Part shown: positions 54,648 through 62,897 of the stretch, piece by piece
Numbering within the stretch: the stretch's first letter is position 1
How the letters are laid out: each line of letters begins with the position of its first letter
Source of the DNA: Paenibacillus vietnamensis
Lineage (GTDB): Bacteria; Bacillota; Bacilli; Paenibacillales; Paenibacillaceae
NCBI RefSeq assembly: GCF_020169515.1
Contig: NZ_JAHMHW010000001.1
Span: 1 to 64,000, forward strand
Length of the DNA stretch: 64,000 bases
Direction: 5' to 3'
Made by a program: the position numbers and the translations under genes
The notes under the pieces: generated by a model
The model's database searches: none
What the model saw: the letters and a program-made list of their open reading frames with translations, nothing else
Told to the model about the DNA's origin: nothing

Positions 54648-55073
54648 ATGGATCAGAGCTTCCTGCACAACTGCTTATTTTTCACGACAAACCGACTCAG
54701 CCGCGCCATTACGAAGATGGCCGAAGAAGAATTTGCTCCAACAGGATTGACCCCTATGTACGGCTATATCATTCGGTTGGCTAACGGCGAGCCGGGCATA
54801 TCCCAAAAGGAATTATCCGAAAAGCTGTACGTCACCCCGTCCACCCTCACCCGCTTCATCGATAAGCTGGAGGCGAAGCGGCTTGTTGAACGCAAGGTTC
54901 ATGGAAAGACGGTCCTCATCTATCCTACTTCAAAAGGGGCGGACCTGGAGGACGCCTTACGTTTGGCTTCGAAAAGCCTGCATCGGCGATATGTCACTCT
55001 CTTGGGAGAAGATTTAGCCGAACAACTAACCGTCCGATTAGAGTCGGCAAGCGAACGGCTGGAGAAGCCGTAA
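54648..55073 (+). CDS. MarR-family regulator
   Basis: A 141-residue winged-helix regulator. LTPMYGYIIRLANGEPGISQ, KELSEKLYVTPSTLTRFIDK and LEAKRLVERKVHGKTVLIYP cover the DNA-binding helices and wing. GAGGGAGGGGG precedes ATG 54648; the longer frame reaching back into the previous gene is not used. It lies 46 bases before an MFS transporter with the shared operator, so it should repress itself and the transporter until an effector binds. Confidence 0.9.
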   Translation: MDQSFLHNCLFFTTNRLSRAITKMAEEEFAPTGLTPMYGYIIRLANGEPGISQKELSEKLYVTPSTLTRFIDKLEAKRLVERKVHGKTVLIYPTSKGADLEDALRLASKSLHRRYVTLLGEDLAEQLTVRLESASERLEKP

Positions 55074-55086
55074 GCTTATTATTCGA

Positions 55087-55103
55087 TATTTTGTATGTAC
55101 AAC
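55087..55103 (-). promoter_or_regulatory. MarR operator, copy 2
   Basis: Minus strand GTTGTACATACAAAATA, identical over 17 bases to 54613-54629. It lies between marR and the MFS gene, 17 bases before its start codon. Confidence 0.65.
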
Positions 55104-55119
55104 AAAATTAGAGAATGGG

Positions 55120-56388
55120 ATGTGCCTCGATATGAATGCTTCTTTGTTTCGAAGCAAGCTGCATTACGGTTGGATTGTCGTACTCATTACCTTCATCACG
55201 CTGCTAACGTCAGCAGGCATTCGCTCAATGCCGAGCGTACTCATGCTTCCGTTCGAGGCCGAATTCGGCTGGAGCCGGGCCGGCATCTCAAGCGTCGTTT
55301 CCGTCGGCATCTTCCTGTACGGACTTGTCGGCCCCTTCTCCGCCGCACTGCTGGAAAGGTTCGGCATCCGTAAAACGATCGCGGTATCTCTCTCAGTGCT
55401 GGCGGTCGGTCTAGCGATCACACCGCTTATGACTAGATTATGGCAATTCGAGCTGCTGTGGGGCGCTGTCGCAGGGCTTTCCACCGGAATGATGGCGAAC
55501 GTACTCGGCGTAACGGTTGCGAACCGTTGGTTCGCCAAGCGCAAGGGGCTGGTCGTCGGCATGCTTACGGCTAGCGCGGCGACGGGACAGCTGCTGTTTC
55601 TGCCTCTCTTCGCCCGCATCTCTGAACAGATCGGCTGGAGAACCGCCGTCTACGCCACTGTTGGAGTGATCGCCGTTCTCTTCTTGATCGTCGTTCTCTG
55701 GATGCGCGATCATCCTTACGAAGTAGGGGCCGCTCCGTATGGCGGGGAGGAGCCTGTCAAGCCAGCGCCATTTCGGGGCCATATCTTTCTGGCCCCGCTG
55801 ATCGCGCTGCGTGACGGCATGCGAAGCAAAACCTTTTGGCTGCTTGCCGGCACGTTCTTTTTTTGCGGTTTTTCCACCAACGGCCTGATCGGTACCCACT
55901 TGATTCCGGCATGCGGAGACGCCGGCATTATGCCGTTCGTAGCTGCGGGCCTGCTCGCTCTAATGGGGTTGTTCGACCTTGTCGGCACGACGCTCTCGGG
56001 CTGGCTATCCGACCGGTTCGACAGCCGCTGGCTGCTATTCTGGTATTACGGATTGCGCGGCTTATCTCTTTTATTCCTGCCGTATGCGCTGAATGCAGGT
56101 CCGACCGAGCTGTTGATCTTCAGCGTATTTTACGGTCTCGACTGGATCGCTACCGTTCCGCCGACCGTCAAGCTGACCTCGCAGGCGTTCGGGAAGGAGA
56201 AGGCGGGCATGATCTTCGGCTGGATCGTCGTGGCCCATCAGCTGGGTGCCTCGACCGCAGCTTATGGCGCGGGACTGCTGCGCGACGGCTTCGGAACGTA
56301 TACCATTCCTTTCATCGGCGCAGGCTTCGTCTGCGTGCTGGCTGCGCTCATGTCCATTCGAATTTCCAAGACGTTAAGGGCGGCCTAA
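55120..56388 (+). CDS. MFS transporter under MarR control
   Basis: A 422-residue major facilitator permease with about twelve membrane segments. FGIRKTIAVSL after helix 2 and RWFAKRKGLVVGMLTASAATG between helices 4 and 5 resemble the oxalate/formate antiporter-like (OFA) branch, which carries small carboxylates; an efflux role is equally possible given the MarR gene. The start is ATG 55120 or ATG 55132, with no strong ribosome site for either. A terminator follows. Substrate unknown. Confidence 0.82.
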   Translation: MCLDMNASLFRSKLHYGWIVVLITFITLLTSAGIRSMPSVLMLPFEAEFGWSRAGISSVVSVGIFLYGLVGPFSAALLERFGIRKTIAVSLSVLAVGLAITPLMTRLWQFELLWGAVAGLSTGMMANVLGVTVANRWFAKRKGLVVGMLTASAATGQLLFLPLFARISEQIGWRTAVYATVGVIAVLFLIVVLWMRDHPYEVGAAPYGGEEPVKPAPFRGHIFLAPLIALRDGMRSKTFWLLAGTFFFCGFSTNGLIGTHLIPACGDAGIMPFVAAGLLALMGLFDLVGTTLSGWLSDRFDSRWLLFWYYGLRGLSLLFLPYALNAGPTELLIFSVFYGLDWIATVPPTVKLTSQAFGKEKAGMIFGWIVVAHQLGASTAAYGAGLLRDGFGTYTIPFIGAGFVCVLAALMSIRISKTLRAA

Positions 56389-56452
56389 CGAAGCATTCAT
56401 TCAGATGCCGCCCCTTTGGGAAGTATTGGAATTGCATGCATAGCTTTTATGG

Positions 56453-56477
56453 AAGACACCTTTGCGGGTGTCTTTTT
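56453..56477 (+). terminator. Terminator after MFS gene
   Basis: AAGACACC / GGGTGTCTT stem with a TTTGC loop and a TTTTTT run. Confidence 0.85.
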
Positions 56478-56557
56478 TACGTTATGGAAGAACGAAAGAA
56501 AGATTTCCGGTGTCCCGCATATAATGAACCGTAACCTTTACCGCGCCATGGTAAATT

Positions 56558-56571
56558 TGAAAGCGTTTAAT
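56558..56571 (+). promoter_or_regulatory. Weak cre-like site before fix operon
   Basis: TGAAAGCGTTTAAT matches TGWNANCGNTNNCA at 12 of 14 positions, failing at the last two. It lies about 50 bases before the first gene of the operon. Confidence 0.3.
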
Positions 56572-56619
56572 AGCCTTAATCGATAAGCTTGTAATAAAAA
56601 GGGCGAGGGGGCTGTAAGC

Positions 56620-56982
56620 ATGGGCCAGTTCCTGAATCTGGAGCGCTTTTTCCAAAGACCGGATGTTCCGATCGGGCAGCGCGACAAGGAACAGCTGAGC
56701 GATATCTACATCGGCAATGACGGGAAGCGCCATACATTCGTGAACTGGCTTATCGCCTTGATGTGGGAAGAGGATGAATTCGGCGCCGGCTGGAAAACGG
56801 TCGTTTACCCGGTGGCGAAAGGGAGGGTGTTTTGGCTCGTTCCTCCTCTCTTCTACACGACGTTCCCTTCCACCTTTGACAAAGCCTGGAGACTTTCGGA
56901 AGCGATCAAAGCAAGCTCCCGCAACGATGAGCTGACCGAGAAGTACGTTCATCCGTACTGGGACGACTGGGCGAAGATTTGA
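56620..56982 (+). CDS. Small conserved-looking protein preceding fixABCX
   Basis: A 120-residue protein with no recognised domain. It is rich in aromatic residues (FVNWLIALMWEEDEFGAGWK, FWLVPPLFYTTFP) but has no clear membrane segment or signal peptide. GAGGGGG precedes ATG 56620 and the stop is 37 bases before fixA, so it is probably the first gene of the fix operon. Its function is unknown; a link to the FixABCX electron-transfer complex is suggested only by position. Confidence 0.68.
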   Translation: MGQFLNLERFFQRPDVPIGQRDKEQLSDIYIGNDGKRHTFVNWLIALMWEEDEFGAGWKTVVYPVAKGRVFWLVPPLFYTTFPSTFDKAWRLSEAIKASSRNDELTEKYVHPYWDDWAKI

Positions 56983-57019
56983 CTTATGCTTTTTGTAAAC
57001 CTTAGGAGGTGTAAGGCGA

Positions 57020-57853
57020 GTGCTTCATATTATCGTTTGCATCAAGCAAGTTCCCGACAGCCGGGAAATCCGGATCGATCCCGTCAACAATACGTTAATC
57101 CGCCAGGGCGTGCCGAGCATCGTCAATTTCTACGATCTGCACGGCTTGGAAGAGGCGCTGCGCATCAAGGATGAGCATAACGCCAGAGTGACGGTCGTTA
57201 CCATGGGGCCGCCTCCTGCCGAAAAGTCGCTGAAAGAATGTATTTCGCTCGGCGCTGACGAGGCCGTTCTAGTTACCGACCGGAAGTTTGCCGGCGCGGA
57301 TACGCTTGCGACATCTTATGTGGTGGCGCGGACGATCCGTAAGGTGGAGGAGCTGTGGGGGAAGGCGGATATCGTGTTTTGCGGCAAGCAAACGTTGGAC
57401 GGGGACACCGGGCAGGTCGGACCCGGCATAGCGTGCCGTTTGGATCTGGAACAGCTGACGTATGTAGGAAAGGTCGTCGATGTGAACCCCGTCAGAAGGA
57501 CCGTAACCGTTCACCGGTATTTGGAGGACGGGCTTGAGGTCGTCGAGTCTTCGATGCCGCTGCTTATTACCGCGCTTAAGGAGCTTAACAAAGTCCGCAG
57601 AGCCTCGCTGCCGGGCATGATCCGGGCTGCCGGATACAAACCGTACATATGGACGACGGCCGATTTTCCCGATCTGGACAACGCCAAGATCGGCTTGAAG
57701 GGATCGCCGACGATCGTCAGCAAAACCTGGGTGCCTGAAGTCAGAAAAATAAACGGCCAAATCGTAAGCGGCGAATCCCCCGAGCAAGTGGCCGGGGAGC
57801 TGGTAGGCAAGCTGTGGGAGAGCGATCTGCCGGAAAGATTCGGGTGGACGTAA
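57020..57853 (+). CDS. fixA: FixA, electron transfer flavoprotein beta-type subunit
   Basis: A 277-residue ETF-beta family protein. HIIVCIKQVPDSREIRIDPV at the start, ARVTVVTMGPPPAEKSLKEC, LGADEAVLVTDR and CGKQTLDGDTGQVGPGIA are typical of FixA/EtfB. GTG 57020 follows AGGAGG. With FixB it forms the flavin heterodimer that, in the FixABCX complex, bifurcates electrons from NADH to quinone and to ferredoxin or flavodoxin. First core gene of fixABCX. Confidence 0.92.
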   Translation: MLHIIVCIKQVPDSREIRIDPVNNTLIRQGVPSIVNFYDLHGLEEALRIKDEHNARVTVVTMGPPPAEKSLKECISLGADEAVLVTDRKFAGADTLATSYVVARTIRKVEELWGKADIVFCGKQTLDGDTGQVGPGIACRLDLEQLTYVGKVVDVNPVRRTVTVHRYLEDGLEVVESSMPLLITALKELNKVRRASLPGMIRAAGYKPYIWTTADFPDLDNAKIGLKGSPTIVSKTWVPEVRKINGQIVSGESPEQVAGELVGKLWESDLPERFGWT

Positions 57854-57872
57854 CCTTTAGGAGGGGATGCAG

Positions 57873-58934
57873 ATGACTGCTGCAAGAAATGCGGAACAAA
57901 CGCCCGATTGGTCGGATTACCGGGGCGTGCTCGTTGTCGTGGAGCAGCGGGACGGGGAAGCCAAGAAGGTTTCCTGGCAGCTGCTGGGGGAGGGGAAAAA
58001 GCTCGCGGAAAAGCTGGATGTCCAGCTGATCGCTCTCGTCATCGGGCACGAGGTGGGGCATTTGGCGCAGGAAGCGATTTATTACGGTGCGGATAAAGTG
58101 TTCTTGTGCGAGGCGCCCGAGCTGAAGGCTTACCGGACGAGGCCTTACAGCCGGATCGCAATGAAGGTCATCGGAGAGGCCAAGCCTGAAATTTGTCTGT
58201 TCGGCGCGACGGGCACCGGCAGGGATTTAGCGGGGGCGATCGCTACCCACCTGCCGACCGGACTGACTGCCGATACGACCGAATTGGACGTCGAGCCTCC
58301 GCCGTCGCGGCTGCTGCTCGCCAGCCGCCCCGCCTTTTCGGAGAAAATGATGGCTACGATCTTGTGCAAGCAGTATCGGCCTCAGATGGCTACGGCCCGT
58401 GCTGGCGTGTTTCAGTCGCTGCCGCGCGATGCCGCCCGCGAAGGCGAGGTCATCCGCATCGAGAACGCGATGACCGAGGAGCAAATTGCGACACGGGTGC
58501 TGGATTTCATTCAGGAACGCGACAAAATCAATCTGGAGGAAGCGGAAATCATCGTTGCCGGCGGCCGGGGGCTGGGTGGGCCGGAGCCTTTCGTCATGCT
58601 GAAGGAGCTGGCCGACGCTCTCGGGGGAATTGTCGGCGCTTCCCGGGCAGCCGTCGATGCGGGCTGGATCAAGCATGAGCATCAGGTCGGGCAAACCGGC
58701 TGCACCGTAAGGCCGAAGCTTTATTTTGCCATCGGCATATCCGGAGCGGTTCAGCACATCGTCGGAATGTCCAATTCGGACGTGATCGTCGCGATTAATA
58801 AAGATCCGGAAGCGCCTATTTTTCAGACCGCCCATTACCGCATCGTCGGGGATTTATTCAAAATCGTCCCTGCCATCACGGCTGAAGTGAAGAAAAAACG
58901 GGGAGAGGTGAAGGCTTATGAACGAAAAGTTTGA
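57873..58934 (+). CDS. fixB: FixB, electron transfer flavoprotein alpha-type subunit
   Basis: A 353-residue ETF-alpha protein. The FAD-binding C-terminal domain shows IIVAGGRGLGGPEPF, GGIVGASRAAVDAGWI, QVGQTGCTVRPKLYFAIGIS and GAVQHIVGMSNSDVIVAINK, all classical. ATG 57873 fits AGGAGGGG; an ATG six bases earlier overlaps it. There are 19 bases between the fixA stop and this start, and the 3' end overlaps fixC by 17 bases. Partner of FixA. Confidence 0.93.
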   Translation: MTAARNAEQTPDWSDYRGVLVVVEQRDGEAKKVSWQLLGEGKKLAEKLDVQLIALVIGHEVGHLAQEAIYYGADKVFLCEAPELKAYRTRPYSRIAMKVIGEAKPEICLFGATGTGRDLAGAIATHLPTGLTADTTELDVEPPPSRLLLASRPAFSEKMMATILCKQYRPQMATARAGVFQSLPRDAAREGEVIRIENAMTEEQIATRVLDFIQERDKINLEEAEIIVAGGRGLGGPEPFVMLKELADALGGIVGASRAAVDAGWIKHEHQVGQTGCTVRPKLYFAIGISGAVQHIVGMSNSDVIVAINKDPEAPIFQTAHYRIVGDLFKIVPAITAEVKKKRGEVKAYERKV

Positions 58935-60228
58935 CGCAGTCGTCGTCGGCGCGGGACCGGCCGGAGCGGCAGCCGCACTGACGATGGCCAGAGCCGGGCT
59001 GCGAGTCGTGCTGCTGGAGCGGGGGGAGTTTCCCGGCGCGAAAAATATTTTCGGCGGAGTGCTGTACCGGAAGCAGATAGAGGACATGATCCCCGAATTT
59101 TGGACGGAAAAAGGGTTCCCGATGGAGCGCTACATTGTCGAGCAGCGGGTATGGATGATGGGCAAGGAATCCGTAACGACATTCGGTCACCGGAACGAAG
59201 CTTACAAGGCGCCTTACAACTGCTTCACCGGTCTCAGGGTGAAGTTCGACCAGTGGTTTGCCGACAAAGCGGTTCAGGCCGGGGCCATCCCGGTCTATCA
59301 AACGGTCGCGGTAGATTTGCTTAGAAAAGACGACCGCGTCGTCGGCGTGAAGACGGATCGGGACGACGGCGATCTGTACGCCGATGTCGTAGTCATTGCG
59401 GACGGCGTCAATTCCTTGCTCGGCAAATCGCTCGGCGTGCATAAGGAATGGCGGCCTGACGAGGTATCGCTCGCGGTGAAGGAGGTGATCGCCCTTCCGA
59501 AGGAGAAAATTCAGGACCGGTTCAATCTGGAAGGCGACGAGGGCGTAACGATCGAGTTTATCGGAGAAACCTCTTTAGGGATGGCAGGGATGGGATTTTT
59601 GTATACGAACAAAGAAACGATCTCGCTTGGCGTCGGCGTCATGGTCGACCAGCTGAGGGAGAAGCGGATCAAGCCGTACGCCGTGCTGGAGGCTGCGAAA
59701 CAGCATCCGATGATCCGCAAATTGATTCAGGGCGGCGAGGTGCTGGAATACTCGGGGCATCTTATCCCCGAAGGCGGCTATCATTCGATGCCTCCGCTGT
59801 CCGGAGACGGCTGGGTAATCGCGGGGGATGCAGCGCAGATGGTCAATCTCGTTCACCGGGAGGGAACGAACCTTGCCATGACGTCAGGCAGGCTGGCAGG
59901 GGAGGCTATCGTTGAGGCCAAACTGAAAAACGATTTTTCACGAGAATCGCTGCAGCTGTATGACCGGAAGATCCGAAGCTCGTTTATCGAGAAGGATTTG
60001 AAGAAATATAAAGGGATGCACGAGCTGCTGAAGGAACAAGATCCGGAGCTTCTGTTCGACAAGCTGCCGTCGGCGCTCAATGAAGCCGCTTATCAGATGT
60101 TTCTGGTTGACGGGGTCTCCAAGGCACAAAAACAAAAAATGGCCGTAAAATTAATTAAGGACGCTGCCGGGGGGACGATGAATTTACTGAAATTGGGCTA
60201 TAAAGGCTGGAGGGCGATGAACGGATGA
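58918..60228 (+). CDS. fixC: FixC, ETF-quinone oxidoreductase-like flavoprotein
   Basis: A 436-residue FAD oxidoreductase of the ETF:quinone reductase family. The N-terminal FAD site is FDAVVVGAGPAGAAAALTMA; GGVLYRKQIEDMIPEFW and DGWVIAGDAAQMVNLVHREG are family blocks. It is membrane-associated in known complexes, passing electrons to quinone. The start lies inside fixB and the stop overlaps the fixX start as ATGA, so the four are made together. Confidence 0.92.
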   Translation: MNEKFDAVVVGAGPAGAAAALTMARAGLRVVLLERGEFPGAKNIFGGVLYRKQIEDMIPEFWTEKGFPMERYIVEQRVWMMGKESVTTFGHRNEAYKAPYNCFTGLRVKFDQWFADKAVQAGAIPVYQTVAVDLLRKDDRVVGVKTDRDDGDLYADVVVIADGVNSLLGKSLGVHKEWRPDEVSLAVKEVIALPKEKIQDRFNLEGDEGVTIEFIGETSLGMAGMGFLYTNKETISLGVGVMVDQLREKRIKPYAVLEAAKQHPMIRKLIQGGEVLEYSGHLIPEGGYHSMPPLSGDGWVIAGDAAQMVNLVHREGTNLAMTSGRLAGEAIVEAKLKNDFSRESLQLYDRKIRSSFIEKDLKKYKGMHELLKEQDPELLFDKLPSALNEAAYQMFLVDGVSKAQKQKMAVKLIKDAAGGTMNLLKLGYKGWRAMNG

Positions 60229-60509
60229 GTGATTCCATTTCCGACAAGCTGTATACGATCCGCTACAAGTGCGACGACGTATCCCATTTAATCATTAAGG
60301 AACGGGACAACTGTCTGAAATGCACCAAGAAGGACTGCAATTATTTTTGCCCGTCCGATGTGTACGATTGGGACAAAAAGCAGAAGCTGACGACCGTCGC
60401 GTATGAAAACTGCATCGAATGCGGCACATGCCGGATCGCATGTCCCTACGACAACATCGATTGGGTTTACCCAAAAGGAGGGTACGGCATTACCTATAAA
60501 TACGGCTGA
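60225..60509 (+). CDS. fixX: FixX, ferredoxin-like protein
   Basis: A 94-residue ferredoxin-like protein with two iron-sulfur motifs: CLKCTKKDCNYFCP and CIECGTCRIACP. Ends WVYPKGGYGITYKYG, as FixX proteins do. It completes the FixABCX complex, carrying electrons from FixC towards quinone. Its start overlaps the fixC stop by four bases. No nif or carnitine genes, the usual companions of fixABCX, are in the window. Confidence 0.93.
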   Translation: MSDSISDKLYTIRYKCDDVSHLIIKERDNCLKCTKKDCNYFCPSDVYDWDKKQKLTTVAYENCIECGTCRIACPYDNIDWVYPKGGYGITYKYG

Positions 60510-60521
60510 CTGCAGCATTTC

Positions 60522-60557
60522 AAGCCCGTACCGGATGATCTGTATCCGGTCGGGCTT
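60522..60557 (+). terminator. Terminator after fixX
   Basis: AAGCCCG...CCGGAT paired with ATCCGG...CGGGCTT, one mismatch, then TGC. Closes the fix operon. Confidence 0.75.
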
Positions 60558-60842
60558 TGCTATGTTGCCGATTAACTCTATCTATCTATCATTGTAGGCA
60601 AAACTAGTAAAGTTAAGGGGGTGTTGAAAGTAGTCCTTAAAAATTACAAATATTGTCTAGTAATTCTATAGACTCGAAAAGTGACTCGATATTATGATTT
60701 AGGCAGACATTCGGCTGCCGTTTTGACCGACAAGGAGGCAATGGTTGCGGTGAATCGTTGCGGCTTGAAAAGATGTTGAAAGGAGGGGGGATAAGGCAGA
60801 GGCTTTTAAACGAATGAAAGGATAGGTTGTTAGAATAGAATT

Positions 60843-60856
60843 TGAAAACGGTTACA
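60843..60856 (+). promoter_or_regulatory. cre site upstream of GH30
   Basis: TGAAAACGGTTACA matches TGWNANCGNTNNCA at all 14 positions. It lies 84 bases before the GH30 start, just after a -10-like TAGAAT (60831-60836), where CcpA would block transcription. The 285 bases before it, back to the fixX terminator, hold no recognisable gene. Confidence 0.65.
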
Positions 60857-60939
60857 TAGATGTGTAATGCGAATAAAAAGGTAGTTCGACTCGTTGTAAC
60901 GGCGGTTTATCCGCATTAAAACCAGGGAGATGATACCAT

Positions 60940-62874
60940 ATGATTTCGAATGTGAAAAAGCCGATTTGTGCCTTATTGGCATGTTTAACTGCACTGCCGT
61001 TATTTTTCGTACCGGCATCTGCTGAAGCTATAGCCGCCCCGGCGGCCGATGATGTCATCGTTAATTTATCGGCAGAAAAACAAGTGATTCGCGGTTTTGG
61101 AGGCATGAACCATTCCGTTTGGATTGGTGATTTGACCGCGGAACAAAGAGAAACAGCTTTTGGCAATGGAGACAACCAGTTGGGCTTTTCTGTGTTAAGA
61201 ATTCCGATACACGAAAATAAAAATAATTGGCAAAGAGAAGTGGAAACGGCAAAAAAAGCGATCGAACATGGAGCAATCGTGTTTGCTTCTCCCTGGAATC
61301 CTCCAAGTGAAATGGTCGAGACCTTCACTCTTGATATGAGCTCCGGCAACGGCACCACCTATCAAGCGGAGACGGGTACAACCTTGACCGGTGCTGCCGT
61401 ACAAAGCACCAATCCGGGTTACACCGGAACCGGATATATCGATTTTCAAGCCTCATCCGATGCGGCCATCCAGTGGAATAACGTCATCATTGGCAGTACA
61501 GGAACTAAAAACGTAAAAATCCGATATGCTCTGCAGACGGGAACCAGCTATCTTGATGTGTATGTTAACGGGACAAAAGTGATCAGTCATGCGGCCTTTG
61601 AAGCAACCGGAAGCCTGGAAACCTGGGCCGAAAAATCGTTCCAGATTCCTATGACCAGCGGGAACAATAACACGTTAAAGCTGGTAACGACCGGTACGGA
61701 AGGACCGAATATCGATCAAATTCAACTTACCGCATATGTTGTGGATCCAACGGCAAAACGGCTTAAACATGATAGGTACGATGATTATGCGCAGTATCTG
61801 AACGAATTCGATTCCTTCATGAAGAGCAATGGCGTGGAGCTGTATGCGATTTCGATTCAAAATGAGCCTGACTACGCCCATGATTGGACATGGTGGAGTC
61901 CGGAAGAAATGCTTCGCTTCATGAAAGAAAACGCCGGATCCATCAATAACAGGGTAATCGCTCCCGAGTCCTTTTCTTACGTAAAAAAAATGTCAGACCC
62001 GATTCTGAACGATCCGGAAGCTCTAGCCAATATGGATATTCTCGGCGCCCATACGTATGGTACGAATGATAAGGATTTCCCTTATCCGCTATTCGAAGAG
62101 AAAGGGGCGGGAAAAGAACTTTGGATGACGGAAGTATACTATCCGAACAGCGACATGACTTCGGGAGATCGCTGGCCGGAGGCGTTAGGCGTTGCGGAAC
62201 ATATGTATAATGCCATGGTCGAAGGCAATTTTCAGACATACGTATGGTGGTACATCCGCAGAGGTTATGGTCCTATGAAAGAGGACGGCACGATAAGCAA
62301 GCGCGGTTACAGCATGGCTCATTACTCCAAATTTGTTCGTCCTGGCTATGTAAGGGTTGAAGCAACTAAAAATCCCGATCCGGAGGTTTACGTATCCGCC
62401 TATAAAGGCGATAAAAAAGTAGTTATAGTCGCTATTAACAAAGGGACTTCCGCAGTGAGCAAAGATTTTGTTCTGCAGGACGGGTATGCACCGTCAGTAT
62501 CTTCATGGGTGACGGACAGCAGCAGGAGTCTTGCAGCCGGAGCGCCTATCGATGCATCGAACGGTGCCTTTACAGCCGAGCTTCCTGCCCAGAGCGTTAC
62601 AACTTTTGTGGCTGAGCTTGAAACCGTGGACTTCGGCAGCTTGGCGGGAATTGTGGAAAAGTTTGTGAGCTCCGATCCCGGCATCCAGCATGCTCTGGTC
62701 AGTAAGCTGAATCAAGCGAAAGATTCTGCAAGCCAACGCAATACGAATGCCATGCAAGGCCAGCTGGATGCGTTTATCAATCAGGTGAACGCGCAGAGCG
62801 GAAAAGCGCTAACGGAACAACAGGCGCGGGTTTTGACTGAATTAGCGAATTTGCTTCGATCATTGCAGATATAA
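60940..62874 (+). CDS. Secreted GH30 endo-xylanase-like enzyme with inserted carbohydrate-binding domain
   Basis: A 644-residue extracellular enzyme. Residues 1-30 are a Sec signal peptide. VIRGFGGMNHSVWIGDLTAE, LGFSVLRIPIHENKNNW and FASPWNPPSEM are GH30 blocks of the glucuronoxylanase (GH30_8-like) group. The acid/base is Glu309 (SIQNEPDY) and the nucleophile Glu398 (WMTEVYYPNSD). About 140 residues (roughly 130-268) interrupt the barrel after strand three and read like a CBM6/CBM35 beta-sandwich (YQAETGTTLTGAAVQSTNPG, TGTGYIDF, LDVYVNG, NIDQIQLTAY). The C-terminal beta domain is followed by a helical tail (570-644). The start has GGGAGATG upstream. Likely cotranscribed with the isomerase at 62898. 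Confidence 0.86.
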   Translation: MISNVKKPICALLACLTALPLFFVPASAEAIAAPAADDVIVNLSAEKQVIRGFGGMNHSVWIGDLTAEQRETAFGNGDNQLGFSVLRIPIHENKNNWQREVETAKKAIEHGAIVFASPWNPPSEMVETFTLDMSSGNGTTYQAETGTTLTGAAVQSTNPGYTGTGYIDFQASSDAAIQWNNVIIGSTGTKNVKIRYALQTGTSYLDVYVNGTKVISHAAFEATGSLETWAEKSFQIPMTSGNNNTLKLVTTGTEGPNIDQIQLTAYVVDPTAKRLKHDRYDDYAQYLNEFDSFMKSNGVELYAISIQNEPDYAHDWTWWSPEEMLRFMKENAGSINNRVIAPESFSYVKKMSDPILNDPEALANMDILGAHTYGTNDKDFPYPLFEEKGAGKELWMTEVYYPNSDMTSGDRWPEALGVAEHMYNAMVEGNFQTYVWWYIRRGYGPMKEDGTISKRGYSMAHYSKFVRPGYVRVEATKNPDPEVYVSAYKGDKKVVIVAINKGTSAVSKDFVLQDGYAPSVSSWVTDSSRSLAAGAPIDASNGAFTAELPAQSVTTFVAELETVDFGSLAGIVEKFVSSDPGIQHALVSKLNQAKDSASQRNTNAMQGQLDAFINQVNAQSGKALTEQQARVLTELANLLRSLQI

Positions 62875-62897
62875 ACGAAATCGTGAGGGATGTTTCG

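Noticed and set aside
55836-56534. 232-codon plus-strand frame inside the MFS gene
   Set aside because: Shifted frame of the transporter, arginine- and alanine-rich, no matching start context.
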